Positions 1 through 8,600 of a stretch of 64,000 nucleotides of DNA are shown here, in pieces. A program made the translations under genes and the position numbers. How positions within the stretch are numbered: position 1 is the stretch's first letter; every line of letters starts with the position of its first letter. Source of the stretch: Blastococcus aurantiacus (GTDB lineage: Bacteria > Actinomycetota > Actinomycetes > Mycobacteriales > Geodermatophilaceae); assembly GCF_900102425.1 (NCBI RefSeq), contig NZ_FNBT01000004.1:1-64000 (forward strand). The letters are read 5' to 3'. The notes beneath the pieces are model-generated. The model saw only the letters and a program-made list of their open reading frames with translations. It searched no databases and was not told where the DNA came from.

Positions 1-693
1 CTGCTGGGCGCGGGTGCGGGTGTCCCCCGCGGGGCGGGATGCCTGCAGGATCGACTCGACCGCGGCCTGGAGCTTCTCCCCGCCGATGGCGTCGAGGGTG
101 CCGTGGAAGGACAGCGACCCGTCGGTGCGCTTGCTCAGCGACAGCGACCGCTTCTCGGTGGGGTCGGGTTCGGTGCCGTCGGGGTCGAGGCGGGCCAGGT
201 AGTGGCCGACCACCTGCCGCAGTTCGGCATGCGGCCGGGTCGATGCCACCGTCGTGAGTGCGGCGTCGATCGCCGGGACGTCGACGTCCTGCGCCTCGGC
301 GCGGGCGAGGTTCTCGGCCGAGGCGACCGGCGCGACCACGGACACGGCTTCCGCGGTCACCGCACCAGCCGTAGCCGCTGCTGCGAGGGCCGGTAGCTGC
401 TCCAGGGCGCGCCCGTTGCGCACCAGCCGGCTCGCCTCGCCCTGGGACAGGCGGTGGTGGCCCCGCAGCCAGGAGGACATCGATGCCTTGCCGTCATGCT
501 CCGAGGCCTGGGTCAGCTCGCCCTCGCGCACCGTGCGCGCCAGCACCGCGTCCAACCGGTTCCGCGCCAACACCAGCGATCCGGTGCGCTCGATCACCGC
601 CGGCCCGAACGACTGCTCCAGGTCCTCACCGGCCAGCGCCTCCAGCGCACCTGCCAGGCACGCCGTCGGAGTCGCGCAGTCGATCGAACACAT
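1..693 (-). CDS. DUF222 (13E12-type) protein, probable HNH endonuclease, 3' part outside window
   Basis: An open minus-strand frame runs from the ATG at 691-693 to the window edge without a stop (231 codons). It reads MCSIDCATPTACLAGALEALA..., followed by a helical region with REGELTQASEHDGKASMSSWL, HHRLSQGEASRLVRNG and KRSLSLSKRTDGSLSFHGTLD. This pattern is typical of the DUF222 N-terminal domain of the actinobacterial 13E12 repeat family, whose full-length members usually end in an HNH nuclease domain. That C-terminal domain would lie outside the window, so the nuclease assignment is an inference. The family is commonly multicopy in actinobacterial genomes. The ATG has no obvious Shine-Dalgarno sequence. 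The 176 bases between this gene and the next hold only promoter-like sequence, including TTGACA at 775-780 without a clear -10. Confidence 0.75.
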   Translation of the reverse strand, partial: MCSIDCATPTACLAGALEALAGEDLEQSFGPAVIERTGSLVLARNRLDAVLARTVREGELTQASEHDGKASMSSWLRGHHRLSQGEASRLVRNGRALEQLPALAAAATAGAVTAEAVSVVAPVASAENLARAEAQDVDVPAIDAALTTVASTRPHAELRQVVGHYLARLDPDGTEPDPTEKRSLSLSKRTDGSLSFHGTLDAIGGEKLQAAVESILQASRPAGDTRTRAQQ

Positions 694-869
694 GTACGAA
701 TCTTACCGCGATCGACGATCGATCTCTGCCTGAACCCGCAGGCCAGGAGCCTGTCCACAGATCCCGGATCTACGTTGACAGCGGGCCCACCGGGCGGCTC
801 GCGCGCAGCCCTCGATGAGTTCTGCGCCCGACGGGAGTCCAACCGTCGTCGACCATCAGAAGGAGCCCC

Positions 870-1514
870 GTGACCCAGCTGTTGAAAGTCCAGAACTTCG
901 TCGTCTCGAGCGACGGCTTCGGCGCCCGTGAAGGTCAGAGCCTCGAGCGGCCGTTCGGGCACGCCGACCCCGGAACCATGATGGCGTGGGCCGGCGCCAC
1001 GGCGAGCTGGCCGAACCGGACCGACCCCGGCGGGAGCCGCGGGCTGGACGACTACTTCACCCGCGACTTCGCGCACAACATCGGCGCGGAGATCATGGGC
1101 GCCCACAAGTTCAGCCCCCACCGCGGCCCGTGGGAGAACCACGAGTGGCAGGGCTGGTGGGGTGACGAGCCGCCGTTCCACACGCCGGTGTTCGTCCTGA
1201 CCCACCACCTGCGCCCCTCGTTCACGCTGTCGGACACCACGTTCCACTTCGTCGACGGGAAGCCGGCCGAGGTGCTCGAGCAGGCGCGCGAGGCCGCGCA
1301 GGGCAAGGACGTCCGGCTCGGTGGGGGAGCGACGGTGATCCGGGAGTTCCTCGACGCCGACCTGGTCGACACGCTGCACGTCGCCGTCGCGCCGGTCGAG
1401 CTCGGTGCGGGAACCCGGCTCTGGTTCTCACCCGACGAGCTGCTCGACCGCTTCCACTGCGACGTCGTGCCGAGCCCGAGCGGGGTGACCCACCACCTGT
1501 TCTGGCGGAAGTGA
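870..1514 (+). CDS. Dihydrofolate reductase-fold (RibD C-terminal-like) protein
   Basis: A 214-residue protein beginning GTG, with AAGGAG at 860-865 directly upstream. The N-terminal segment KVQNFVVSSDGFGAREGQS, the central VFVLTHHLRPSFTLSDTTFHFV and the glycine-rich KDVRLGGGATVIREFLDADLVDTLHV match the NADPH-binding layout of the RibD C-terminal/DHFR-like family seen in many stand-alone actinobacterial reductases. True folate DHFRs are shorter and have a different active-site motif, so a role in folate metabolism should not be assumed; the substrate is unknown. It converges on cobG with only four bases between the stop codons. It has no obvious operon partner. Confidence 0.75.
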   Translation: MTQLLKVQNFVVSSDGFGAREGQSLERPFGHADPGTMMAWAGATASWPNRTDPGGSRGLDDYFTRDFAHNIGAEIMGAHKFSPHRGPWENHEWQGWWGDEPPFHTPVFVLTHHLRPSFTLSDTTFHFVDGKPAEVLEQAREAAQGKDVRLGGGATVIREFLDADLVDTLHVAVAPVELGAGTRLWFSPDELLDRFHCDVVPSPSGVTHHLFWRK

Positions 1515-1518
1515 CCGC

Positions 1519-2667
1519 TCAGCCGATCCGGTAGCCCTCGCCGGTCGCGACGACGTCCACGACCTCGCCGGCCGGTCGGCCGCAGCGGCGCTCGCAGCCC
1601 ACCCAGTGCTGTCGGGCGCCGCCGGCCGGGAGGGCGCCCGCGGTCACCGCCCGGACGACGTCGGTCCGCACGTCGGCCAGCGACTTGGCGCACCCCGGCC
1701 GCCCGGCGCACGCGGTCACCCGCAGCCACGGGCTCCCGGGGTCGAGTTCCAGACCGGCCGCCGCGAGCAACGGCAGCGCCGCGGCGTCGGCCAGGTCGGG
1801 GACCACGACACTGCGCCAGGGCGTGAGCTGCAGCTCGCCGGCGGAGGTCTCCGCGAGCAGGTCCGCCTGGGCGGCCGTCAGCCGGCCCAGGGGGACGACG
1901 GCGACCAGCGCGGTGCGGCCGTGGTCCTGCGGCACCGCGCCGGCCGGTCCGCTCACCGGTGCCGGCGGCACGGGCCGCGGCGCGTCGAGCGAGCCGCCGA
2001 GCAGGGTCACGATGCGGGCGCGCCCGTCCGTCAGGTCGGCGATCCGCCAGGCGGCCCCGCCCTGCTCCGCCCGGACGTCGAGGAAGGCCCGGGTCGCGGC
2101 CAGCGCCAGCGCGACCGCGCCGTCCGGGCCGGTGCGCAGCCCGCTGTCGACGCCGGCCAGCAGCAGCGCCACGGCCCCGTCGTCCAGGGCCAGCAGCCCG
2201 ACGTCGGCGCCCAACCCCGCGACGTCGCCCCGGCCGTCGTCGAAGGCGGCCAGGAACCGGCCGGGCAGGGCCGCCAGCGCGGGATCGGCGCAGAGCCCGG
2301 CGTCGAACGCCGGCACCCAGGACCGGACGTCGAGCAGGCCGCCGACCCGGCCGCTCAGCACGCTGGCCAGCACGTTGCGCGCCGTCTCGTGGGTGGCGCT
2401 GGGCAGCAGGCCGGTCGCGGCGAGCCGGTCGCCCAGCTCCGCCTCGGCCCCCGCCCGCAGGCCGCGCAGCTGGACGTTCCCCCGGCTGGTGAGCTCCAGG
2501 GCGCCGTCGCCGAGGTCCCGTGCCGCTGCGCTCAGGTCGAGCAGTTGGGCCGCGGTCAGCACGCCGCCGGGAACGCGCACCCGGGCGAGGGCGCCGTCGG
2601 CGGCGGCGTGCGTCTGCAGCGCGCCCGGGCAGGCGTCGGCCCGCAGGCGGGCGGGGGGAACGGTCAT
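1519..2667 (-). CDS. cobG: Precorrin-3B synthase (nitrite/sulfite reductase-like)
   Basis: A 382-residue protein with the nitrite/sulfite reductase ferredoxin-like half-domain (LTSRGNVQLRG near residue 60) and a C-terminal cluster motif: CAGRPGC at about 320-326 and CERRC at about 358-362, the CX5C...CX3C spacing that ligates [4Fe-4S] with siroheme in this superfamily. CobG catalyses oxygen-dependent ring-contraction chemistry, precorrin-3A to precorrin-3B, in aerobic cobalamin synthesis. The assignment is supported by cobN and a cobalamin riboswitch 2 kb away. The ATG at 2667 is preferred over the longer frame (to 2730) because TAGCCT (minus strand, 2678-2683) lies ten bases upstream, giving a nearly leaderless transcript. 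A stand-alone sulfite reductase is less likely: only one repeat pair is present and the protein is short. Confidence 0.82.
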   Translation of the reverse strand: MTVPPARLRADACPGALQTHAAADGALARVRVPGGVLTAAQLLDLSAAARDLGDGALELTSRGNVQLRGLRAGAEAELGDRLAATGLLPSATHETARNVLASVLSGRVGGLLDVRSWVPAFDAGLCADPALAALPGRFLAAFDDGRGDVAGLGADVGLLALDDGAVALLLAGVDSGLRTGPDGAVALALAATRAFLDVRAEQGGAAWRIADLTDGRARIVTLLGGSLDAPRPVPPAPVSGPAGAVPQDHGRTALVAVVPLGRLTAAQADLLAETSAGELQLTPWRSVVVPDLADAAALPLLAAAGLELDPGSPWLRVTACAGRPGCAKSLADVRTDVVRAVTAGALPAGGARQHWVGCERRCGRPAGEVVDVVATGEGYRIG

Positions 2668-2732
2668 GGCGCCCGCGAGGCTACTTCGCAGAGCAGGCGG
2701 TGAGTCCGCCGTGCCGAGCCGGCAACTCACTT

Positions 2733-2754
2733 GACCTCACGTCCACGTGAGGTC
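2733..2754. promoter_or_regulatory. Perfect 22-bp inverted repeat in the ABC exporter promoter
   Basis: Arms GACCTCACGT (2733-2742) and ACGTGAGGTC (2745-2754) are exactly complementary, separated by CC. The repeat overlaps a -35-like TTGACC (2731-2736) and ends one base before a -10-like TACCGT (2756-2761), a classic repressor-operator position. It is 66 bp from the cobG start and could also act on that divergent gene. The cognate regulator is not encoded nearby. Confidence 0.65.
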
Positions 2755-2768
2755 CTACCGTCCGCGCC

Positions 2769-2870
2769 ATGCCGCCGATGAGTACCGACAGGACCGGACG
2801 TCTGCACCCCGAGGAGCCGGGCGGACCGGGCACGGCAGGAGCAGTCACGGCGGGAGGAGACCCGGCATGA
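2769..2870 (+). CDS. Putative 33-aa leaderless leader peptide coupled to the ABC exporter
   Basis: The reading frame starts at ATG 2769, seven bases after the -10-like TACCGT (2756-2761), the usual spacing for a leaderless actinobacterial start. It encodes MPPMSTDRTGRLHPEEPGG... and stops with TGA at 2868-2870, so the ATG of the exporter (2867) overlaps it as ATGA. The position and four-base overlap suggest translation coupled to the exporter. The peptide has no recognisable domain, and its low-complexity Gly/Ala/Pro composition means it could be chance coding in high-GC DNA. Confidence 0.35.
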   Translation: MPPMSTDRTGRLHPEEPGGPGTAGAVTAGGDPA

Positions 2871-4747
2871 GCATGGAGATGACCGCGTGGTCGGCGCTGT
2901 CCAACGCCATGTACGCCCGCGACGACCGCCGTCCCTTCTCCCGGGCCACCGTGCGGCGGGTGCTGACCTTCGCCCGGCCGCACCGGCGGCGGATCGTCGC
3001 GTTCGTCCTCGTCGGGATCGTCGAGGCGGTGCTGACGGTGGCGACGCCGCTGCTGGCCGGCCGGGTCGTGAACGCGATCGTCGAGGGCAGCGACCCGTCC
3101 GTCGTCATCTGGCTGGCCGTGCTGATCGCCGTCATCGCGGTGGCCGGGACGGGCCTGTCCATCCTGGGCCGCTTCCTGTCCTCCAGCCTCGGCGAGGGGC
3201 TCATCTACGACCTGCGGACGGCGGTCTTCGACCACGTCCAGCGCATGCCCGTCGCCTTCTTCACCCGGACGCGCACCGGTGCGCTGGTCTCGCGGCTGAA
3301 CAACGACGTCATCGGGGCGCAGCGCGCCTTCAGCGACACCCTCGCCGGCGTCGTCGGCAACACCGTGACACTGCTGCTCACCGGCGCCGTGATGCTCACC
3401 CTCTCCTGGCAGGTGACCGTCCTGTCGCTGCTGCTGCTCCCCGCCTTCCTCCTGCCCGCGCGGCGCATCGGCGGGCGGCTGGCCGGGCTGGGCCGCGCCG
3501 CCGCCGACCACAACGCGGCCATGACCGACCAGACGACCGAGCGCTTCTCCGCGCCGGGCGCCACGCTCATCAAGCTGTTCGGCCGGCCACGGCGCGAGTC
3601 GGCCGAGTTCGCCGCCCGCGCCCGCAGCGTGCGCGACATCGGCGTGCGTACGGCGATGGTGCAGTGGGTCTTCGTGAGCGCGCTGATGCTCGTCTCCGCG
3701 CTCGCCCTGGCGCTGGTCTACGGGCTCGGCGGCTACTACGCGTTGCAGGGATCGCTCGACCCCGGCGCCGTCGTCGCCCTGGCGCTGCTGCTCACCCGGC
3801 TCTACGCGCCGCTGACCGCGCTGGCCAGCGCACGGGTGGACCTCTCCTCGGCGATGGTGAGCTTCGAGCGCGTCTTCGAGGTGCTCGACCTCGTGCCGCT
3901 GGTGCAGGAGCGCTCCGACGCCCGCGCCGTCCCCGAGGGTCCGGTGTCGGTCGAGTTCGACTCCGTCACCTTCGGCTACCCGTCGGCCGACCGGGTGTCC
4001 CTGGCCTCGCTCGAGGACGTCGCCCAGCTCGACGCCCGCGGCGGCGTGGACGTCCTGCACGACGTGTCCTTCACCGTCGAGCCCGGGCAGGTCGTCGCCA
4101 TCGTCGGCTCGTCGGGTGCGGGCAAGTCGACCATCGCGTCGCTGCTGCCGCGGCTCTACGACGTCGACTCCGGCGCGGTCCGCCTGGCCGGGATCGACGT
4201 CCGCGACCTCAGCTTCGCCTCGATCCGCGAGACGCTCGGCCTGGTCACCCAGGACGGGCACCTCTTCCACGAGTCGCTGCGCTCGAACCTGCTGCTGGCC
4301 GCGCCGGGTGCCGACGACGAGGAGCTGTGGGCAGCCCTCACCCGCGCCCGGCTGGGCGATCTGGTCCGGTCGCTGCCGGACGGCCTGGACACCGTGGTGG
4401 GGGAGCGCGGCTACCGGCTCTCCGGCGGCGAGCGCCAGCGGCTGACCATCGCACGTCTCCTGCTGGCCCGCCCGCGGGTGGTCCTCCTCGACGAGGCCAC
4501 CGCGCACCTCGACTCGACGTCGGAGGCGGCGGTGCAGGCCGCGCTCGACGAGGCGCTCGCGGGCCGGACGGCCATCGTCATCGCGCACCGGCTGTCCACC
4601 GTGCGCGCGGCGGATCTGATCCTCGTGCTGGAGGACGGGCGGATCGTCGAGCGCGGCGGGCACGCCGACCTGCTGGCCGCCGGCGGCCGCTACGCCGAGC
4701 TGTACCGCACCCAGTTCGACCAGCCGCTGGCCGCCGCGCCGGCCTGA
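2867..4747 (+). CDS. ABC exporter, fused membrane and ATPase domains
   Basis: A 626-residue half-transporter. Residues about 35-345 form the six-helix exporter membrane domain (segments such as IVAFVLVGIVEAVLTVATPLLAG and VTLLLTGAVMLTLSW), followed by the nucleotide-binding domain: Walker A GSSGAGKST near 415, Q-loop LVTQDG, signature LSGGERQRL near 518, Walker B VVLLDEATAH near 539 and the H-loop IVIAHRLSTV. The ATG at 2867 is chosen for the GGGAGGAGA upstream (2852-2860). It works as a homodimer or with a partner, pumping a substrate outward; the substrate is unknown. It lies between cobG and the cobN riboswitch, but exporter-type architecture argues against cobalt or B12 import. Promoter control by the 2733-2754 palindrome is inferred. 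Confidence 0.9.
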   Translation: MSMEMTAWSALSNAMYARDDRRPFSRATVRRVLTFARPHRRRIVAFVLVGIVEAVLTVATPLLAGRVVNAIVEGSDPSVVIWLAVLIAVIAVAGTGLSILGRFLSSSLGEGLIYDLRTAVFDHVQRMPVAFFTRTRTGALVSRLNNDVIGAQRAFSDTLAGVVGNTVTLLLTGAVMLTLSWQVTVLSLLLLPAFLLPARRIGGRLAGLGRAAADHNAAMTDQTTERFSAPGATLIKLFGRPRRESAEFAARARSVRDIGVRTAMVQWVFVSALMLVSALALALVYGLGGYYALQGSLDPGAVVALALLLTRLYAPLTALASARVDLSSAMVSFERVFEVLDLVPLVQERSDARAVPEGPVSVEFDSVTFGYPSADRVSLASLEDVAQLDARGGVDVLHDVSFTVEPGQVVAIVGSSGAGKSTIASLLPRLYDVDSGAVRLAGIDVRDLSFASIRETLGLVTQDGHLFHESLRSNLLLAAPGADDEELWAALTRARLGDLVRSLPDGLDTVVGERGYRLSGGERQRLTIARLLLARPRVVLLDEATAHLDSTSEAAVQAALDEALAGRTAIVIAHRLSTVRAADLILVLEDGRIVERGGHADLLAAGGRYAELYRTQFDQPLAAAPA

Positions 4748-4810
4748 GGTGGCGGCACGGCGGGAGCCGTCGCGGGAGCCGGGCGGGCACCCGGTAGCGT
4801 CCCGGTCCAT

Positions 4811-4948
4811 CACGGCAGTGATGCGAGGAAGCCGGTGCGATCCCGGCGCGGTCCCGCCACTGTGACCACGGGGCTCTGCAGGTCCGAGAGCCCCGTGGGA
4901 GCCAGACACTCCGGCTGCCGTGCCCGACGACCCGGGGCGCGGACCCCG
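4811..4948 (+). promoter_or_regulatory. Cobalamin riboswitch with expression platform before cobN
   Basis: The outer stem CACGGCAG (4811-4818) pairs with CTGCCGTG (4916-4923). Between them are the conserved aptamer blocks GCGAGGAAGCCGGTGCGA, GGTCCCGCCACTGTGA and GAGCCAGACACTCCGG, diagnostic of the adenosylcobalamin aptamer. A GC hairpin follows (CGGGG...CCCCG, about 4933-4948), just before the cobN ribosome-binding site GAGGGAAGG, and probably acts as the expression platform, sequestering or exposing the site. Cobalamin should therefore repress cobN. Confidence 0.93.
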
Positions 4949-4963
4949 AGGGAAGGCTTCCCC

Positions 4964-7900
4964 ATGAGCACCCAGCGCACCTTCACGCTGCTGTCCACCT
5001 CCGACACCGACCTGCTCTCGGCCCGGGCCAGTGGGTCGAACTGGAAGCTCGGCAACCCCTACCGGGTCGGCGCCGATCAGCTCGCCGCGTTCGCCGCCGG
5101 CACCGACCTCGTCGTCGTCCGGATCCTCGGGGCCGCCCGCAAGTACGAGGACATGCTCCAGCCGCTGCTCGACAGCGGCCTGCCGGTCGTGGTGCTGGGT
5201 GGGGAGCAGCTCCCCGACGCCGAGCTGATGGCACTGTCCACCGTCCCGATGGGCGTCGCCACCGAAGCGCACGCCTACCTGGCCCAGGGCGGGCCGGACA
5301 ACGTGGTGCAGCTGCACCGCTTCCTGGCCGACACCGTGCTGCTGGACGGCGAGGGCTTCGAGACCCCCGCCGTCGCGCCGGACTGGGGCCTGCTGGACCG
5401 GCCGAGCGCCGCGACCGGCCCGCGCGTCGCCGTCCTCTACTACCGGGCGCACCACCTGGCCGGGAACACCGCGTTCGTGCACACGCTGTGCGAGGCGATC
5501 GAGACCGCCGGCGGCGTGCCGGTGCCGATCTACACCGCGTCGCTGCGCGCGGTCGACCCGGCGATGCTCGACGTGCTGCGCACGGTCGACGCCATGGTCG
5601 TCACGGTGCTGGCGGCCGGCGGTTCGCGGCCGGCCACCGCCCAGGCCGGAGGGGACGACGGCGCCTGGGACGTCGGCGAGCTGGCCCGCCTGGACGTGCC
5701 GGTCATCCAGGGCCTGGTGCTGGGCACCCCGCGCGAGACCTGGGCGGCCAACGACGACGGGCTCTCCCCACTCGACGTCGGCAACCAGGTGGCCATTCCC
5801 GAGTTCGACGGCCGGATCATCAGCGTCCCGTTCTCGTTCAAGGAGGTCGACGACGAGGGCCTGACCTCCTACGTGCCCGACCCCGAGCGGGCGGCCCGCG
5901 TCGCCGGCACCGCCGTGGCGCACGCCCGCCTGCGGCACACCGCGCCGGCCGACCGGAAGATCGTCGTGATGCTGTCGGCGTACCCGACGAAGCACTCGCG
6001 GATCGGCAACGCCGTCGGCCTGGACACCCCCGCGTCGGTCGTCCGGCTGCTGGCCGCGATGCAGGGCCAGGGCTACGACATCGGTCCGTTCGAGGGGCCG
6101 GGCGCGCTGCCCGGCGTCGCGGACCTGGACGGCGACGCGCTGGTGCACGCCCTGATCGAGGCCGGCGGCCAGGACCCGGACTGGCTCACCGCCGAGCAGC
6201 TGTCGGGCAATCCGGTGCGCATCCCGGCCGCCGACTACCGCGCCTTCTTCGACACGCTGCCCGCCGAGCTGACCGACCGGATGGTCGAGCACTGGGGCCC
6301 GCCGCCGGGTGAGCTGTTCGTGGACCCGACCGACGACTGCATCGTGTTCGCCGCCCTGCGCTCCGGCAACGTCGTGGTGATGGTGCAGCCGCCCCGCGGC
6401 TTCGGCGAGAACCCGATTGCGATCTACCACGACCCCGACCTGCCGCCCAGCCACCACTACCTGGCCGCCTACCACTGGCTGCGCTCGTCGTTCGGCGCGC
6501 ACGCGGTCGTGCACGTGGGCAAGCACGGCAACCTGGAGTGGATGCCCGGCAAGACCGTCGGCCTCTCGGCGGCCTGCGCCCCGGACGCCGCACTGGGCGA
6601 CCTGCCGATGGTCTACCCGTTCCTGGTCAACGACCCGGGCGAGGGCAGCCAGGCCAAGCGCCGCGCGCACGCGACGCTGATCGACCACATGGTGCCGCCG
6701 ATGGCCCGCGCCGAGACCTACGGCGACATCGCACGCCTCGAGCAGCTGCTCGACGAGCACGCCAACATCGCGGCGATGGACCCGCCCAAGCTGCCCGCCG
6801 TCCGCCAGCAGATCTGGACGCTGATCCAGGCCGCCAAGCTCGACCACGACCTGGGCCTGGACGACCGGCCGCACGACGCCGAGTTCGACGAGATGATCCT
6901 GCACGTCGACGGCTGGCTGTGCGCCATCAAGGACAGCCAGATCCGCGACGGGCTGCACGTCTTCGGCTCCCCGCCCGAGGGCGACGCACGCGTCGGGCTG
7001 GTGCTGGCGATCCTGCGCGCCCGGCAGATCTGGGGCGGCTCGGTCGCGATGCCCGGGCTGCGCGAGGCGCTGGGCCTGGTCGAGGACGGCGCGGCCGGGC
7101 TGCACGAGACCGACGAGGTCGAGGCCCGGGCGCTCGCGCTGGTCACCGCCATGGAGGACGCCGGCTGGCGAGCCGGCGCCGTGGCGCCGACGGTCCTCGA
7201 GGTGCTGGGGGAGCCGCACGCCGAGGTGGAGCGGGTGCTGCACTTCGCCGTCGCCGAGGTGGTGCCGCGGCTGGCCCGGACCACCGACGAGATCGACATG
7301 GCGCTGCACGCTCTGGAGGGCGGCTACGTGCCGGCCGGGCCCTCCGGCTCGCCGCTGCGCGGGCTGGTCAACGTGCTGCCGACCGGCCGCAACTTCTACT
7401 CCGTCGACCCCCGTGCCGTGCCGTCCCGGCTGGCCTGGGAGACCGGGCAGGGGCTGGCCGAGTCGCTCGTCGAGCGGTACGTGAGCGAGACCGGCACGCA
7501 CCCGCGCTCGGTCGGGCTCTCGGTGTGGGGCACCTCGGCGATGCGGACCTCCGGTGACGACGTCGCCCAGGTGCTGGCGCTGCTCGGCGTGCGGCCGGTG
7601 TGGGACGAGGCGTCCCGCCGGGTGACCGCACTCGAGCCCATCCCGCTGGCCGAGCTCGGCCGGCCGCGGATCGACGTCACCGTGCGGATCTCCGGGTTCT
7701 TCCGGGACGCCTTCCCGCACGTGGTGACCATGCTCGACGACGCCGTCACCCTCGCCGCGGGCCTGGACGAGACCCCGGAGCAGAACTTCGTCCGCGCCCA
7801 CGTGGACGCCGACGTCGCCGAGCACGGGGACCGGCGCCGGGCCACCACCCGGGTGTTCGGCTCGAAGCCCGGGGCCTACGGGGCCGGGCTGCTCTCGCTG

Positions 7901-8590
7901 ATCGACAGCCGCAACTGGCGCACCGACGCCGACCTGGCCGAGGTCTACGCGGTGTGGGGCGGCTACGCCTACGGCCGGGACCTCGACGGCGTCGCGGCGC
8001 GGTCGGACATGGAGACCTCGTACCGGCGTATCGCGGTGGCGGCCAAGAACATCGACACCCGCGAGCACGACATCGCCGACTCCGACGACTACTTCCAGTA
8101 CCACGGCGGCATGGTCGCGACCGTCCGTGCGCTGACGGGGAACTCGCCCAAGGCCTACATCGGGGACTCCACCCGGCCCGAGCACGTGCGCACCCGGTCG
8201 CTGGTCGAGGAGACCTCCCGGGTGTTCCGCGCGCGGGTGGTCAACCCGAAGTGGCTGGCCGCCATGCGCCGGCACGGCTACAAGGGCGCCTTCGAGATGG
8301 CCGCCACCGTCGACTACCTGTTCGGCTACGACGCGACCACCGGCGTCGTCGCCGACTGGATGTACGAGGGTCTCGCGCAGACCTACGTGCTCGACCCGGA
8401 GAACCGCGAGTTCATGGAGAACTCGAACCCGTGGGCGCTGCACGGCATCGCCGAGCGACTGCTCGAGGCGGTCGACCGGAACATGTGGGCCGAGCCCGAC
8501 CCGGCACTGCTGGCCGAGCTGCAGCAGGCCTACCTCGACACCGAGGGCGACCTCGAGGGTGGTGAGTCACCGGCCCAACTGGGCCGGTGA
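4964..8590 (+). CDS. cobN: Cobaltochelatase subunit CobN
   Basis: A 1208-residue protein, the usual length for the large subunit of aerobic cobaltochelatase, which inserts Co2+ into hydrogenobyrinate a,c-diamide using ATP with CobS and CobT (or ChlI/ChlD-like subunits, not in this window). Family landmarks include VHVGKHGNLEWMPGKTVGLS and ALIEAGGQDPDWLT, and the C-terminal YQYHGG-type segment (DSDDYFQYHGGMVATVRALTG). The ATG at 4964 follows GAGGGAAGG and the cobalamin riboswitch, which fixes the start. BchH/ChlH magnesium chelatase is homologous, but no chlorophyll genes are present and the riboswitch supports cobalt. The gene ends inside a hairpin shared with the convergent oxidase gene. Confidence 0.95.
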   Translation: MSTQRTFTLLSTSDTDLLSARASGSNWKLGNPYRVGADQLAAFAAGTDLVVVRILGAARKYEDMLQPLLDSGLPVVVLGGEQLPDAELMALSTVPMGVATEAHAYLAQGGPDNVVQLHRFLADTVLLDGEGFETPAVAPDWGLLDRPSAATGPRVAVLYYRAHHLAGNTAFVHTLCEAIETAGGVPVPIYTASLRAVDPAMLDVLRTVDAMVVTVLAAGGSRPATAQAGGDDGAWDVGELARLDVPVIQGLVLGTPRETWAANDDGLSPLDVGNQVAIPEFDGRIISVPFSFKEVDDEGLTSYVPDPERAARVAGTAVAHARLRHTAPADRKIVVMLSAYPTKHSRIGNAVGLDTPASVVRLLAAMQGQGYDIGPFEGPGALPGVADLDGDALVHALIEAGGQDPDWLTAEQLSGNPVRIPAADYRAFFDTLPAELTDRMVEHWGPPPGELFVDPTDDCIVFAALRSGNVVVMVQPPRGFGENPIAIYHDPDLPPSHHYLAAYHWLRSSFGAHAVVHVGKHGNLEWMPGKTVGLSAACAPDAALGDLPMVYPFLVNDPGEGSQAKRRAHATLIDHMVPPMARAETYGDIARLEQLLDEHANIAAMDPPKLPAVRQQIWTLIQAAKLDHDLGLDDRPHDAEFDEMILHVDGWLCAIKDSQIRDGLHVFGSPPEGDARVGLVLAILRARQIWGGSVAMPGLREALGLVEDGAAGLHETDEVEARALALVTAMEDAGWRAGAVAPTVLEVLGEPHAEVERVLHFAVAEVVPRLARTTDEIDMALHALEGGYVPAGPSGSPLRGLVNVLPTGRNFYSVDPRAVPSRLAWETGQGLAESLVERYVSETGTHPRSVGLSVWGTSAMRTSGDDVAQVLALLGVRPVWDEASRRVTALEPIPLAELGRPRIDVTVRISGFFRDAFPHVVTMLDDAVTLAAGLDETPEQNFVRAHVDADVAEHGDRRRATTRVFGSKPGAYGAGLLSLIDSRNWRTDADLAEVYAVWGGYAYGRDLDGVAARSDMETSYRRIAVAAKNIDTREHDIADSDDYFQYHGGMVATVRALTGNSPKAYIGDSTRPEHVRTRSLVEETSRVFRARVVNPKWLAAMRRHGYKGAFEMAATVDYLFGYDATTGVVADWMYEGLAQTYVLDPENREFMENSNPWALHGIAERLLEAVDRNMWAEPDPALLAELQQAYLDTEGDLEGGESPAQLGR
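8567..8590. terminator. Hairpin embedding the cobN stop codon
   Basis: TCACCGGCCC (8567-8576), loop AACT, GGGCCGGTGA (8581-8590): a perfect 10-bp stem whose last three bases are the cobN TGA. The convergent oxidase gene ends at 8601, so the stem could stop transcription from both sides. There is no U-tract, as is usual for actinobacterial hairpins. Confidence 0.6.
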
Positions 8591-8600
8591 CCCGCCCGCC

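Noticed and set aside
775..803. TTGACA promoter for the DHFR-fold gene
   Set aside because: No convincing -10 follows at 16-18 bases (CTCGCG), so I did not list it as a feature.
2681..8443. 1920-codon open frame on the minus strand across the ABC exporter and cobN
   Set aside because: It is an antisense shadow: the plus-strand genes have full domain conservation and a riboswitch, while the minus frame is low-complexity Arg/Gly/His/Val sequence typical of high-GC DNA.
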